Below are positions 24,228 through 35,159 of a stretch of DNA of 64,000 nucleotides, in pieces. The stretch is from NCBI GenBank assembly GCA_033239125.1, contig BSWB01000007.1, positions 107,266,082 to 107,330,081 of the forward strand, read 5' to 3'. Below the pieces are notes generated by a model. The model was not told where the DNA came from and searched no databases. It saw only the letters and a program-made list of their open reading frames with translations. Each line of letters starts with the position of its first letter. Position 1 is the first letter of the stretch. Origin of the DNA: Fagopyrum homotropicum (Eukaryota; Streptophyta; Magnoliopsida; Caryophyllales; Polygonaceae). A program made the translations under genes and the position numbers.

Positions 24228-26034
24228 TGATAGCATGAATTATAGTCTATATTTTGGGGTTTGTATGGACGTTTTATCTTCAATAATCCGCATGTTTGTA
24301 TGTATAATATGTGATTATATTACCATTTCATCTACCTTTGCGGGAATCGAGGTCTACACCTAGTTTTGTTGTAATCGTAGGTAAAATGGCACGTTTTGCA
24401 TCAAAAAGGAGCAGAAGGAGCTATGGAGTCATTGGAGCAACATAAAGAACCATCCAGGAAGCATAGACATGGATTAGAGATTCACTTTGGACCAGATTTG
24501 AGAGATTTCACATTCAGTTGTGACTCACCTCGGTTGACCACAGATTCACCTCGACCGAGGTGATCCAGAGAAGTCGACTCGACAGAGGCGAACACTTGGG
24601 ACGCGGCGAGAATATTTTATTCTTGGCTGAGATCTTTTATCTTTGGAAAGAGATCTTGTATTTTTGGGCTTGGCTCCTGGAAGGAAGAAGATATGCTAGA
24701 TCATATATTTTACCTATTTTTATGGGAAGAGATCTTTCTAAGATATCTTATCTTTGGAGAGTAATTTTCCTATAAAAAGGGTCGGATTTACCACAAATAC
24801 GACATCCGCATACAGTTGGAGATCCTGCATACACCCCGCATAGCACGCTATACATCCGCTATCACCTTGCTTACATCTACTACACCGCTGTGGCCATACT
24901 CCAGTTGGGAGATTTGAAGAACCTTTTTGAAGGTTGAAGAAGGAAGATTGTAGCTTTTATAGCTTTTGAAGGGTTTTTGTAAGATTATTTTAGATTCCCT
25001 TCCTTGTTGTTTGTCTTGTTGGATTTCTATCCAAGAAACGCTTTTGTTTGATAATTGATTCAGTTATTGAAGCCTTTCTCTTAAGGTTTTCTTGTTCAAT
25101 TATTCTCTTTCTTCCCATATACTTGATTAATACTTTCATGATGATGAGTGGCTAATCTCTTTGTGTGATTCTAGGGTGATTGGCTGAAGGTTGTGGGAAA
25201 AACAATGATAGAATGATCTTAATCACAGTAGGACCCTGAAAGTTCGAATCTTTAACCTTAACCCGAAGCATCTCGCTCAGTCGATGAACATCTCGCTCAG
25301 TCGATGAACATCTCGGCCGGGGTGGAATTTGTCTGACCGAGGTGACTTATCTGATCCGAAACTGAGAGTTAAGTGTTAGAGTTTGCCAAATCCTATTCTT
25401 ATTACACCCTTCCTGTTTCAATGTAAGTCTAGGATGAGACTTACCCGGTAATTCCTTAGTTTGTTTACCTAAGATCATAAGTGTAGGTAATAAAGGTTTA
25501 TCCTTTATTGGGGTTTGAGTGTGGTTTTATCCCATCTTTGTGAGTTATCCTGAGACTTACCCGGTAAAGGTTGATTCTATTCCCTTAGATGGTGTGTTAG
25601 TTTGAGGTTATAGTTCTTTATCTTAATTCCTTGAGACTTACCCGGTAATAGGAGTTACGATTTTGGATTAGTGAATAGTGAGACTTACCCGGTGATCTAT
25701 TCCACTTTAGCAACACCTTCCCTATGCAAAAACCTCAGCTTTGTCCGCTTATCTTGAGATCTTGAGTTGGAACCACAACTAGATGCTTTAATCCCTAAAA
25801 TTGCATATTTCCCTTATTGACTTTTATCATCTTTGATTGTTTTAATTGCTTGTGGTTAGTGATTGCTTAAGCTTACCGTAATTGGACTTTGCTTCACTAA
25901 GTCCCTGTGATCGACCCCTGGAATTCCTTGCTTTTTACTACGATTGACCCGTACACTGCGGGTTCGCATCCTTGTTTTAAGCTTACGTCTAGGGTTATAA
26001 ATTTAAAGCTTGCACACACCGTTTGGAGCGAACA
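24228..26034 (+). repeat. B1 5' LTR (1807 bp)
   Basis: Its ends are TGATAGC at 24228 and GCGAACA at 26034. It contains a family-B palindrome cluster (24521-24610), a TATA box, a second palindrome cluster in the leader (25265-25345, with a 20-base AACATCTCGCTCAGTCGATG doubled), and four copies of GAGACTTACCCGGT (near 25436, 25551, 25634 and 25680). No gene is present. Confidence 0.92.
24771..24780 (+). promoter_or_regulatory. TATA box in B1 5' LTR
   Basis: TATAAAAAGG is preceded by TTTTCC. The same decamer occurs at 47658-47667 in the 3' LTR and at 30691-30700 ahead of the env-like ORF. Confidence 0.7.
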
Positions 26035-26040
26035 AGTTTT

Positions 26041-26058
26041 TGGCGCCATTGCCGGGGA
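26041..26058 (+). other. Primer-binding site, tRNA-Asp type (B1)
   Basis: TGGCGCCATTGCCGGGGA has one mismatch (A for G) to the tRNA-Asp complement and lies six bases after the LTR. Confidence 0.93.
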
Positions 26059-26161
26059 CTTGGTCTAGACCGAGCCGGTTACGGTTTGCTTTTGGGGCAC
26101 TTGCCCCCGTGTCTACTAACCACTCTACTTGAATGACTTTTGCAGGTTCTTTCTTAGGTTT

Positions 26162-28934
26162 ATGCGAAGAACCCGCACAGCGAAGGAAATCGTTCCTTAC
26201 GATCCCGATCCAGAAAAGACATACAAACGACGCTTACGAGAAGCGAAGATGGCCAACCAAGACAATCGCGATCTTGAGGCCGAGTTGAAAGAGGCGCTAG
26301 AGCAGCTACACCTCAGCAGGGAAGAGCTAAGGCAAGAGAAAGAAGAAACTCGCACCAGGACTGAGGCGATCGAAGTAGATATGGCAGCCTTACAAGACCA
26401 ATATCAACTTCGACCGAGGGAAGATCCACTTCCCAATGCTGCACCGATGCAGGACCCAGTTGCTGACCCTCGACCGAGGCAGGTTCCAGTACCAGACGCC
26501 CCGGCCGAGGTGCTTCCACCTCGGATGCCAGTCCAAGGCGTTCTTCTTGCAGGAATCCCACAAACCCTAGGTCAAAGGATGGACCCAATCAACAACTGAG
26601 GCGTCCAGGAGTTAACCTAGGAGATCCAGCGGACCATGACTACGAACTTCGACCGCAAGTTCTATCCATGATTCGCCAATGCCAGTTCGGAGGGCTAGAG
26701 AAGGAATCACCACATCAACATCTTCAAAACTATGAGATCTTGATGGAGACCTTGAGACCCTCAAGGATTGAAAATAACAACTACAAGCTAAGACCTTTTT
26801 ACTTTTCTTTAAAGGATAGAGCTCTTACTTGGTATCAATCTCTTCCTCCAGGAAAATTAGCACATGGGAGGAGATGACTACGGAATTCTTGACCAAATTC
26901 TTTCCCCCCTCAAAGACCGCTGAAATGAGAGGGAAGATCAATGTTTTCATTATGAAGGACAAGGAGAGCTTGTCCAAGTCATGGGAGAGGTTCAAGGACA
27001 TTCTTTTGGATTGCCCACATCATGGGATTCCAAAAATAGAGTTATTGGAGATATACTTCAAGGGACTTGACGGAAGCACCCAGTTCAACCTCCAACTACT
27101 CTCCGCCGGTACCTTTATGGACATGGCGATTGACGAAGCTTGAGACTTCATCGAGAAGCAAGCTTTGCATATGGAGAAGTACACCCACCAAGGAGCTGAA
27201 GGTGGAGTTAAAAGAGTTAACTTCCAAGAAACTCAGCCCAACAACAATCAACTCACGTCTTTGAAGAATGACGTGAACCAATTGAAGGAACTCTTGGTTG
27301 CTCAAACCAGGAAGGAAGATCAAGGACAAAGGAATAACAACAATGGATACCGTAACAACAACAATGGTTCCCGGAACAACAACTACAACAACAACAATAG
27401 AGGATCCAATAGCAAAAATTGGAGGGCGAACAACCAAAATCCTGGTAACAATCATTCTAACTCCAATTCTAATGATTCCTCTAATCCTTTCCTCTCTTCC
27501 CCTTCTTCTTCTTCTTCTACTCCATTAAAGAGCCAGGGGCAAGGATCAAGTTCGTCTCAGCCGGAAAAGAAAGACGCAGTGCTAGAGGCTATCTTGATCA
27601 AGCTTAGCGCTATGGAGACTTCTATGACTTCATTTTCGAAGGCCCAAAAGGCCTTTGAACAACAACTTGCAAGTAGGGCGAATGAAGCGCCAAGAGATCC
27701 AGGGAAGCTTCCAGCAAGGACGGAAAGCAACCCTAAGGGCCAGATCATGGCCATAACTACGAGGAGTGGACTGACAACTGCAGATCCAGTGCCTCGGTCG
27801 GTGCCAGTACCGACGAAGATCACCTCGGTCCAGGTGCAGTCGAAGAACACTTCGGCCGAGATGCCAACCGAGGTGGAGCGACAGAAAGTGGAGGGGAAAA
27901 CTGAATTTTATGTTCCACCTCCTGCATACAAACCACCACTTCCATTCCCCCAGTCAAGGGCCAGAGCACATCTAGACAAGCACTTTGGTAAGTTCCTTGA
28001 CTTGATGAATAAATTGCACATTAACATTCCTTTCCTTGATGCCATTCTAGGAATGCCCGCCTATGGGAAGTTCTTGAAGGAGATCCTATCAAGGAAGAGG
28101 AAACTGGAAGATTTTGGTGAAGTTTGGATGACATCTAAATCCTCGGAACTTATTAAAATCATGAAGGACAAGATGCCACCTAAATTGAGAGATCCCGGCT
28201 CATTTTGCATTCCCATTCAAGTTGGGGATGTCACTTGCGAAGCCCTATGTGATCTAGGAGCCATCGTGAGCATCATTCCACTGGAGCTATGTGTGAAGAT
28301 CGGACTTGGAGAGCCCAAGCCGGTCAAGATTCGACTATACATGGCGGATTGCTCTATCACCCATCCCGTGGGAATTTTGGAGGACGTTCCGGTCAAGTTA
28401 GGTAACTTCTATTTACCAATAGATTTTGTTGTACTTGACATTCCCGTAGATTATCCTGTTCCTATGATTCTCGGGAGGACATTTCTAGCAACTTCGGGTT
28501 GCAACGTGGAATGCAAGAACGCCAAGTTGAAATTCAACATTGGTGGAGACGAAGTGAAATTCGCACTACTTGCAGCCATGAAAGGGGAGCAGCTAGGCGA
28601 TGATATCTTCAACATCTACGATGAAGAAGAATCAAGAGAATTGGTGAGCTCTATCCTTATTAACGATTCACTCGAAAGAGTTATTAGTTTCAGTTTAATG
28701 GAGGAAGGTATAGATGCTTCTTGTGATGCAAATATATGGAGCTTAAAAGCATTGGAAGAAGATCCAGGAGCTAAAACTGAGAAGCTAATCCAGGAGACGA
28801 AGTTCTCCAGTTTCGGTTCCAGTTGCAGTACCTCGACCGATGCACTATCTGGACTGAGCGAGGCGACTGAAGAACATCTCGGTCAACGCCTCTGCGCCTC
28901 GACCGAGGTCGATGGCGAGATGATGTCAACTTAG
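26162..28934 (+). pseudogene. B1 gag-protease
   Basis: Gag starts at 26162 (MRRTRTAKEIVPYDPDPE) with a charged coiled-coil-like segment. The gag core follows (SLPPGK, WERFKDILLDCPHHGIPK), then an Asn-rich tract (about 27330-27470), ITTRSG (about 27756), and the protease core DLGAIVSIIPL (28253-28285) with ILGRTFLATSG (28468-28500). Lesions: single-base losses near 26587 and 26860, and a TGG to TGA stop at 27141-27143. The protease frame (27165-28934) is open. The first Ser of DLGASVSI is Ile here. Palindromes read through in frame at 26405-26525, 27785-27880 and 28835-28925. The frame ends at a TAG exactly where RT should begin. Confidence 0.88.
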
Positions 28935-30305
28935 ACTGCTGAAAATAACAAACTTCTTAATCCTTTCTTTGACATTCATCCTCAGTTGGTGGAACATTCC
29001 ATCCACCAACTTTCTGATAATAAAGGACCTTGGTATGCTGACATTGTGAATTATCTTGTTTGCCAGGAAGTACCGCCTGGATTGACGTACTCTCAAAAGA
29101 AGAGATTCTTCAAGGAAGTACGCCATTACTATTGGGATGAACCGCTGCTATTTAAGCGCGGGCCGGATGGGATGCTTCGAAGATGCATTCCGGAAGATGA
29201 AGTTAATAGCGTCATACGGCATTGTCATTCACTTCATTGTGGAGGACATTCTAACACCGATAAAACATGCGCTAAGGTATTACGTTCTGGTTTCTTTTGA
29301 CCTACATTATTTAAGGATGTGCAATCGTTTGTTGTCTCTTGTGATTCATGCCAAAGAACAGGAAATTTATCAAGGAGGAACGAAATGCCACTTAATAACA
29401 TTCAAGAGGTGGAAATCTTTGATGTATGGGGGATAGACTTCATGGGACCTTTCCCATCCTCTGGAGGAAACCTCATTATTCTTCTTGTAGTTGATTACGT
29501 CTCTAGATGGGTTGAAGCCAATGCTTCTCCCACTAATGATGCCAAGGTGGTTGTGAAGTTCTTAAACAGAACTATCTTTCCACGTTTTGGAACTCCACAC
29601 ATCATCATCAGCGATGGAGGAACGCATTTCATCAACCGGAAGTTCAAAGCACTTCTATCGAAGTATGGGGTAACCCACAAGGTATCAACCCCTTATCACC
29701 CTCAAACTAGTGGACAGGTCGAGATCTCGAATAGAGAAATCAAGGCAATTTTGGAGAAGACCGTCTCTAGAATGAGGAAGGATTGGTCCATGAAATTGGA
29801 CAATGCTCTTTGGGCCTACAGGACCGCATTTAAGACTCTCATAGGCACCACCCCTTATAATTTGGTATATGGGAAGTCTTGTCATTTGCCTGTTGAGTTA
29901 GAACACAAAGCATATTGGGCGATCAAATGGTTGAACTTCGACATTAAGGAGGCCGGCGAGAAGCGGCTATTGGATATCAACGAGCTGGAGGAGCTGCGTT
30001 TGAACGCTTATGAGAATGCCAAAATCTATAAGGAGAGGACGAAGAAATGGCATGACAAGCGTATCATTCCAAAGGAGCTTAATGAAGGAGACTTAGTTCT
30101 ACTCTTCAACTCCCGCCTCCGCCTCTTTCCAGGTAAGTTAAAATCTAGATGGACCGGACCTTATGTTGTGAAACATGTTTTTCCTCATGGTGCAGTTGAG
30201 ATATGGGGCGAAACGAGCGGAAACTTCAAGGTCAATGGTCATAGACTTAAGAAGTACAAACCGGAAATTCCGGTTGAGGAGGTTGCACCAATATACCTCG
30301 TTTGA
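28935..30305 (+). pseudogene. B1 integrase
   Basis: This is a retroviral-type integrase of a Ty3/gypsy element. The zinc-binding part has HCHSLHCGGH (about 29219-29248) and CDSCQRTGN (about 29341-29367). The catalytic triad is visible as D in WGIDFMGPF (about 29429), D in ISDGGTHF (about 29613) and E in SGQVEIS (about 29720). The C-terminal LKSRWTGPYVV domain follows, ending at a TGA at 30303-30305. One nonsense codon (TGA for Trp in SGFFWP) lies at 29298-29300. Upstream, the protease linker joins directly to the pre-integrase segment (GPWYADIVNYLVCQ), so the whole RT-RNase H part is missing. Confidence 0.9.
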
Positions 30306-31128
30306 GACGCAGCATGGTGCAGATAGCGACCTTAAACCAAGCGTTTCTTGGGAGGCAACCCAAGGTATTCCTTTCTTTTTCCTTTTTCTAGTCTAGCTTA
30401 GATAGTTTTGCTTTCGCTTTGCTTTGTTTTGTTTTTGGCGTTCTAGACAGATAACAGGTGACATCTAAGGAAGGAGTACAAACCAGGAGCATAACTGGAA
30501 GGACAGAAGATCGAGAATTTGAGAAGACGAAGTTTGACTGAGGCACATCTCGGTTGCTGTCAGAGCACCTCGACCGAGATGATTCTTGAGCAACCGAGGC
30601 GACTAGGGTTCCTGAAGATCCACCTCCGTCAGTACCACCTCGGTCCATTCGAGACCACCTCGACCGACGTGACAGAAGTTCCAAAAAGGGTATAAAAAGG
30701 GGAAAATTTTCTTTTTCTTCTCTTTACCAACCCCCTCGACCGCGGCGATCTCTTTCACCTCGCCCTTTGATTCTTGCTCGTTTTCGAAGATTTTCGCTTC
30801 CAATCTGCGATTAAAGAATAGAGGATCCCAGTGCAACGTCGATCTGCAAAGAAATCGAACCGAAACGGCCGAACAAGGTAAAAAGATAACGAAACCCTAA
30901 CCTCGCTGATTTCGCTTCGATTTGGGCCTGGATTGCCCTGCATTTGTTGAGAAATGAATTAAGTACCCCATAGGAACCAGTTGTAGTGATTTTGGGGGAA
31001 AAGAACTGGATTTCTGAGAGATTAGATCGTACAGTTTTTCGCTTCGGTCCAGACGTGCTGTGCCTCGGCCGAGGTGTTCTTGAGTTTGTCAGACCGACCG
31101 AGGTGACCTAACAGAGAGAATTTTGAAA
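30306..31128 (+). repeat. B1 post-pol spacer with palindromes
   Basis: This 823-bp noncoding spacer begins with the conserved GGGAGGCAACCCAAGGTAT. It carries family-B palindromes at 30537-30675 and 31049-31110, a TATA box at 30691, and a candidate splice donor AACAAGGTAAAAAG near 30873. It looks like a leader for a separate env-like transcript. That is inferred. Confidence 0.65.
30691..30700 (+). promoter_or_regulatory. Internal TATA box ahead of env-like ORF (B1)
   Basis: TATAAAAAGG is identical to the LTR TATA decamer. It lies about 20 bp after a palindrome cluster and 430 bp before the env-like ATG at 31129. Family A has TATATAAA at the equivalent place. Confidence 0.55.
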
Positions 31129-32552
31129 ATGAGTTCTGACAGAAGGCTTGCCATTAGGGATAGATCCTACCCTTCCCCTTCTTCCTCTTCTTCCCGACCT
31201 TATCGACCGGTGATCCACGAGCAACACCGGGTCGATTACGATCGTATAGCAGCCCGTCTAGAGATAGCACCTCGCTTCCTGGACGTGTCAGCCTTTGACT
31301 GTCTCCATGTGGATGGAGACCTTAGACGTATGATATCGACGGTAGGATTGGATCAGTTTACGGAGATCCGTGCACCTGCCTATTTGGAGCCCACCCTAGA
31401 GTTTGTTAGCTCCTTTACCTACCTCCCCACAGAGCGTTCTATGAAGTACCGGTTGATGAACCGGAACTTCTTAGTGCCATTAGAGTATTGGAGGGATATT
31501 TTTGGTTTTCCTGCCCCAACAACTGTTGATTTCCCTTCCCGATTTGTAGCTAGGGAGTTTTGGGGACAGATTGCTCACGTAGTTGAGCACGGAGACAGGT
31601 GGTACCCTGGAGACTCCAGGGAGAAGATTATTTTTCATCTAGCTTTTACATTAGCCCACCGTATCTTCAGTGAGACGCTTCTGGCGCGTACTGAGATGCC
31701 CCAGAAGGTCCGACAGGGGGAGCTTTTTAGCCTATATTGCATGGTGACTGGAGGGATCCCCGACTTTGGCTTGGTGCTGGCAGAGGATCTACACAGGATC
31801 AAGGCCAAGGCGAAGGGGGACCTTTGCTGTGGAGGACTTGTGACCCACATCGCCAGCTATCAAGATATGGATCTTAGCGCTTGCACTCTGGTAGCGGCTG
31901 CCAAGCCGCTTGGGCTATAGGAGATGATTACTCGGCGGATTCTGGTTCCCCGAGGACTAACTACACCATACGTGGCTATGCCATGGGAGCTGACTGCACC
32001 GCAGGGGATCAGATGGTCTGCACAGTTTACAGTTTATGACCCTCATTACTTGCAAACCGCTTGGGCCCACTGATGGAGGATTATAGAGAGGCAACAACTG
32101 CACCAGCTGAGGAGGAGGAGGTAGATGATGAGGAGACCGCTGATGACAGGGATGGTGGAGTCCCGATGGATACAGGGACAGATACTGCCGGGATGAGTGC
32201 GCCGATTATTGATCTGGATGACGATGATACTGAGCCTGCACCTGCTACATCACCATTGAGACCTGCTAGGCGTAGGGCACGCCGACATAGAGATCCAGAG
32301 GCTCACCGTCGGATCGATGATCTGACGGAGTAGATGATTGACTCTTATGCTGCTCTTACTGTGGACATCGATGAGAGATTTGCCGCCCAGCACCGACAAA
32401 TCGACAGTTGGACTCATCAGATGCTAGAGAGCCAGCATTATCAGTGCAGGATGATGGAGATCCAGTTTTAGCAGACCATGGGTTATTCATTTGACCCATC
32501 CCAGTATCCATATGTGCCACCACCACCACCACCACCGGATCAGGATTATTGA
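31129..32552 (+). pseudogene. B1 env-like ORF (Athila ORF-1 family)
   Basis: This is the post-pol ORF of Athila-type elements (ATHILA ORF-1 family). I see no signal peptide or transmembrane segment in what remains. It starts MSSDRRLAIRDRSYPSPS at 31129, with a Ser/Pro-rich head. A globular part follows (RFLDVSAFDCLHVDGDLRRM, MKYRLMNRNFLVPLEYWRDIFGFP, LVTHIASYQDMDLSACTLV), then an acidic linker (EEEEVDDEE, DLDDDD) and a Pro-rich tail. Lesions are stops at 31918, 32332 and near 32470 and a frame change near 32060. The role is unknown; envelope function is only a positional analogy. Confidence 0.8.
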
Positions 32553-33364
32553 GAGCTGCAGGATTTTCTTTCTTATTTTTATGCAGTTCAGCTTTATGTC
32601 CGGTGAGTACTTTATTCCCTTAGACTTATTTTGACCCACTGGGACAGTGTGTCCTAAGTATGGGGTGTTTATTGATGTATTATTTGACACTTATGTGATG
32701 TATGACTCTACTTGATCGGATATTTATGCTTCAGTTTGCTTCTATGTGTTTATCTGAGACTGCATGCATACATACAGGTTATTTGATTGAGAAAAACGTC
32801 GAAACTGAAAAAAAAAACTGGTTTTTTAAAAAAAAAATTTTGACCTCGACCGGGGCAGTTCTGGCCGAACGAGGTGTTTCACCTCGGTTGACCTAACAAC
32901 ACCTCGACCGAGGTGGGTTAACTGAGAGTTTTCGAAAACGATTTTTGTGCTTCTTATCTAGATATGATCTCAGTGAAGATCTTGCTTACTGACTGGTTTT
33001 GAAATCTTTATGTGTTTGAAAAGTTTTATAATATGTTTAAGTTGCTAAATGCTTTGTTTGAAATTTTTGGCATGTTTAATACTTTGTTTTTATCCAAATT
33101 ATGTTGAATTTGAAGGTTGACACCGCAAGATAAGTTCTCTCACTTTCTTCCTGGAAAGACCAAGGCAATTCATTCTTCTCTCTTCTTCTTCTTGATCATG
33201 CTTAGCCCCTCATATACATTTTTGCCTCCCTTTACCTATCCGGGAATTTGGAAGCAAGCGAAGTGGTGAAAGCAAGTGAAGTTAAAGTTGAGAAGTTAGC
33301 TGGAAGTGAAAGCGTTAGAAAGAAATAAATAGGTTTGGGGAAGTCAATCATGATGATGAGTAAA
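32553..33364 (+). repeat. B1 3' noncoding region, left part
   Basis: AAGTATGGGG lies at 32656-32665 inside a longer block, GGGACAGTGTGTCCT, shared in form by families A and C. Family-B palindromes lie at 32844-32920, including CACCTCGACCGAGGTG at 32900-32915. The region resumes at 46458 after A1. No gene is present. Confidence 0.8.
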
Positions 33365-35057
33365 TGTTAGCATGAAATATTGTGATATTTTAGGCACGTT
33401 TTCTAAGTGTATTTCATCGATATTGATAGTCATTGATTAAGCATTGATGCATTTGTGAGTTAGTTTGCCTATATTGTCGATATAGAGGTCTACACAAGCT
33501 TTATGTTGATTGTAGGCAATTTAGAGCTATTTCCGAACGGATTGAGCAAGGATGGAGTTTGATTGAGCATGCCCAAGGATTGAGGACATCTCTAGGAGCT
33601 AAGGAAGGTGCTAACTTGAAGAATGGCACGAGACTAAGGAAAATCACGAACTACCTCTAAACCACACTCTAAAATACGGCCGTACTACATTCCACGTTCA
33701 AGTCCACGGCCGTGGAACCTTGGCAAGAGAGGCGTGGTTCATTCTAGCAACTTCTACGGCCGTGGAGGGTTGTGTCAAACCGTGACCAATTTCCACGCTC
33801 TAAATTACGGGCATGGAACCCTTCCACGACCGTGATCCTGGCAATATTTTATGCAATATTACAAGCCACGATCTTCTACGCAATTGGGCCGGGCCAATAT
33901 TTTATCTTACACTATAAAAGGATGGAAGAAGAGAGATTCCGTCACCTTCGCTTACACTTCGCCTACGCCTATTGCATGTGCCTAGGGTTTCAAGATTCCC
34001 GTTGAGAGATTGCGTTTCGCTATTGTGATTTCTGGATTGACGGAAGAGTTGAAGATTTTTGAAGATTGTTCGCAAGGAGATTACGCTTCATACTTAGGTT
34101 TGATTAGAAGACGGATTGACATCCCGTTCTTTCTTCTTAATCTAAGATTGTGATTGCTTGTGTTATTCCGAAACATTTGACATTATTGTTCTTGAATTGT
34201 GGATTTGAGATTAGTTTGAAGGTTATTAAAGGTTTTCGGAAGTTTTCACCTTTCAATCTTTTAATTCTTGAATTTGATATCAATATGACTGTTGTTGGCT
34301 AAAACCCTTTAGCAATTCTAAGGTGAAGGGTTGATAGTTGTGGCTTAGATGATGATAGATCGATCGTAAACAGATTGGACCTTGAGAGTTAGAGAGAATC
34401 GCCGACGAACCTAATCCACGGCCTGTTCTTGAGCTTCCACGCCCGTGGAACTCAAGAACTACCCGTAATTTTGTGTTAGTTTACGAACTTGCTTTTACTT
34501 TAATCCAAAGTTAAAGATTTGCTTTAACTTAGTCTTGGCTTGCCTTTTCTAGGTGGTAGTGAAGCCTCAACAACCTCTACCTCGCTTGTTAGTGTCACAA
34601 CCTTAATCGGTTTAGTTAGTCTTGATCCTTGGATTACAAGTTTGGGTATTTGACGTTAATTCTTACCTTTAGATCCTTTCTATACTGAAGCCTCAACAAC
34701 CTTTATAGAGAGTATCTTTTAGGTAGGTCATATAAGGTTTTTGGAACTTCATCGTACGATTACCTTACATTCGTATACCTTTGCATATCTTAACTCTGTC
34801 CTTATATCTTTAGTATATCTTGAATCGATTGCCACAGCTGGATTCCTGGATCTTTAGGATTGTTGTGTTCCTAATATTTGAAAAGCTCACATATTCACTT
34901 GCTTGATAATCTATAATTGGATTTAACTCCCCAAATCCCTATGTTCGATACTCTGGAATTCTTGCTCAACTATATCGATCCGTACACTGCGGGTTCGCTT
35001 GCTTGATTTCTAGTTTTATAATTAAAGCTTATTTGCACGCACGCTAAGTGGCGAACA
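33365..35057 (+). repeat. A1 5' LTR (1693 bp)
   Basis: Its ends are TGTTAGC and GCGAACA. Palindrome clusters lie at 33661-33840 (before the TATA box) and 34414-34470 (leader). GAAGCCTCAACAACCT occurs at about 34559 and 34685. Sampled stretches differ from the 3' LTR at roughly one to two bases per hundred. No gene is present. Confidence 0.93.
33913..33920 (+). promoter_or_regulatory. TATA box in A1 5' LTR
   Basis: TATAAAAG lies about 80 bp after the palindrome cluster. The same box is at 45333-45340 in the 3' LTR. Confidence 0.7.
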
Positions 35058-35063
35058 AGTTTT

Positions 35064-35081
35064 TGGCGCCGTTGCCGGGGA
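35064..35081 (+). other. Primer-binding site, tRNA-Asp type (A1)
   Basis: TGGCGCCGTTGCCGGGGA is a perfect match to the tRNA-Asp complement, six bases after the LTR. Confidence 0.95.
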
Positions 35082-35159
35082 TTTGGTCTAGGCCGAATTC
35101 GGTTTTCGGTTGTCAAGCTTGGAAGCTCTTCCCTTGTTATTTGATATCTTTTCAAGTGC

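Noticed and set aside
30860..31128. Intron with donor AACAAGGTAAAAAG before the env-like ORF
   Set aside because: A donor-like site is visible but no branch point and acceptor pair could be chosen with confidence from sequence alone.
35064..35081. tRNA-Asp gene fragment
   Set aside because: Only the 18-base complement of the tRNA 3' end is present, just inside LTR ends, as expected for a primer site.
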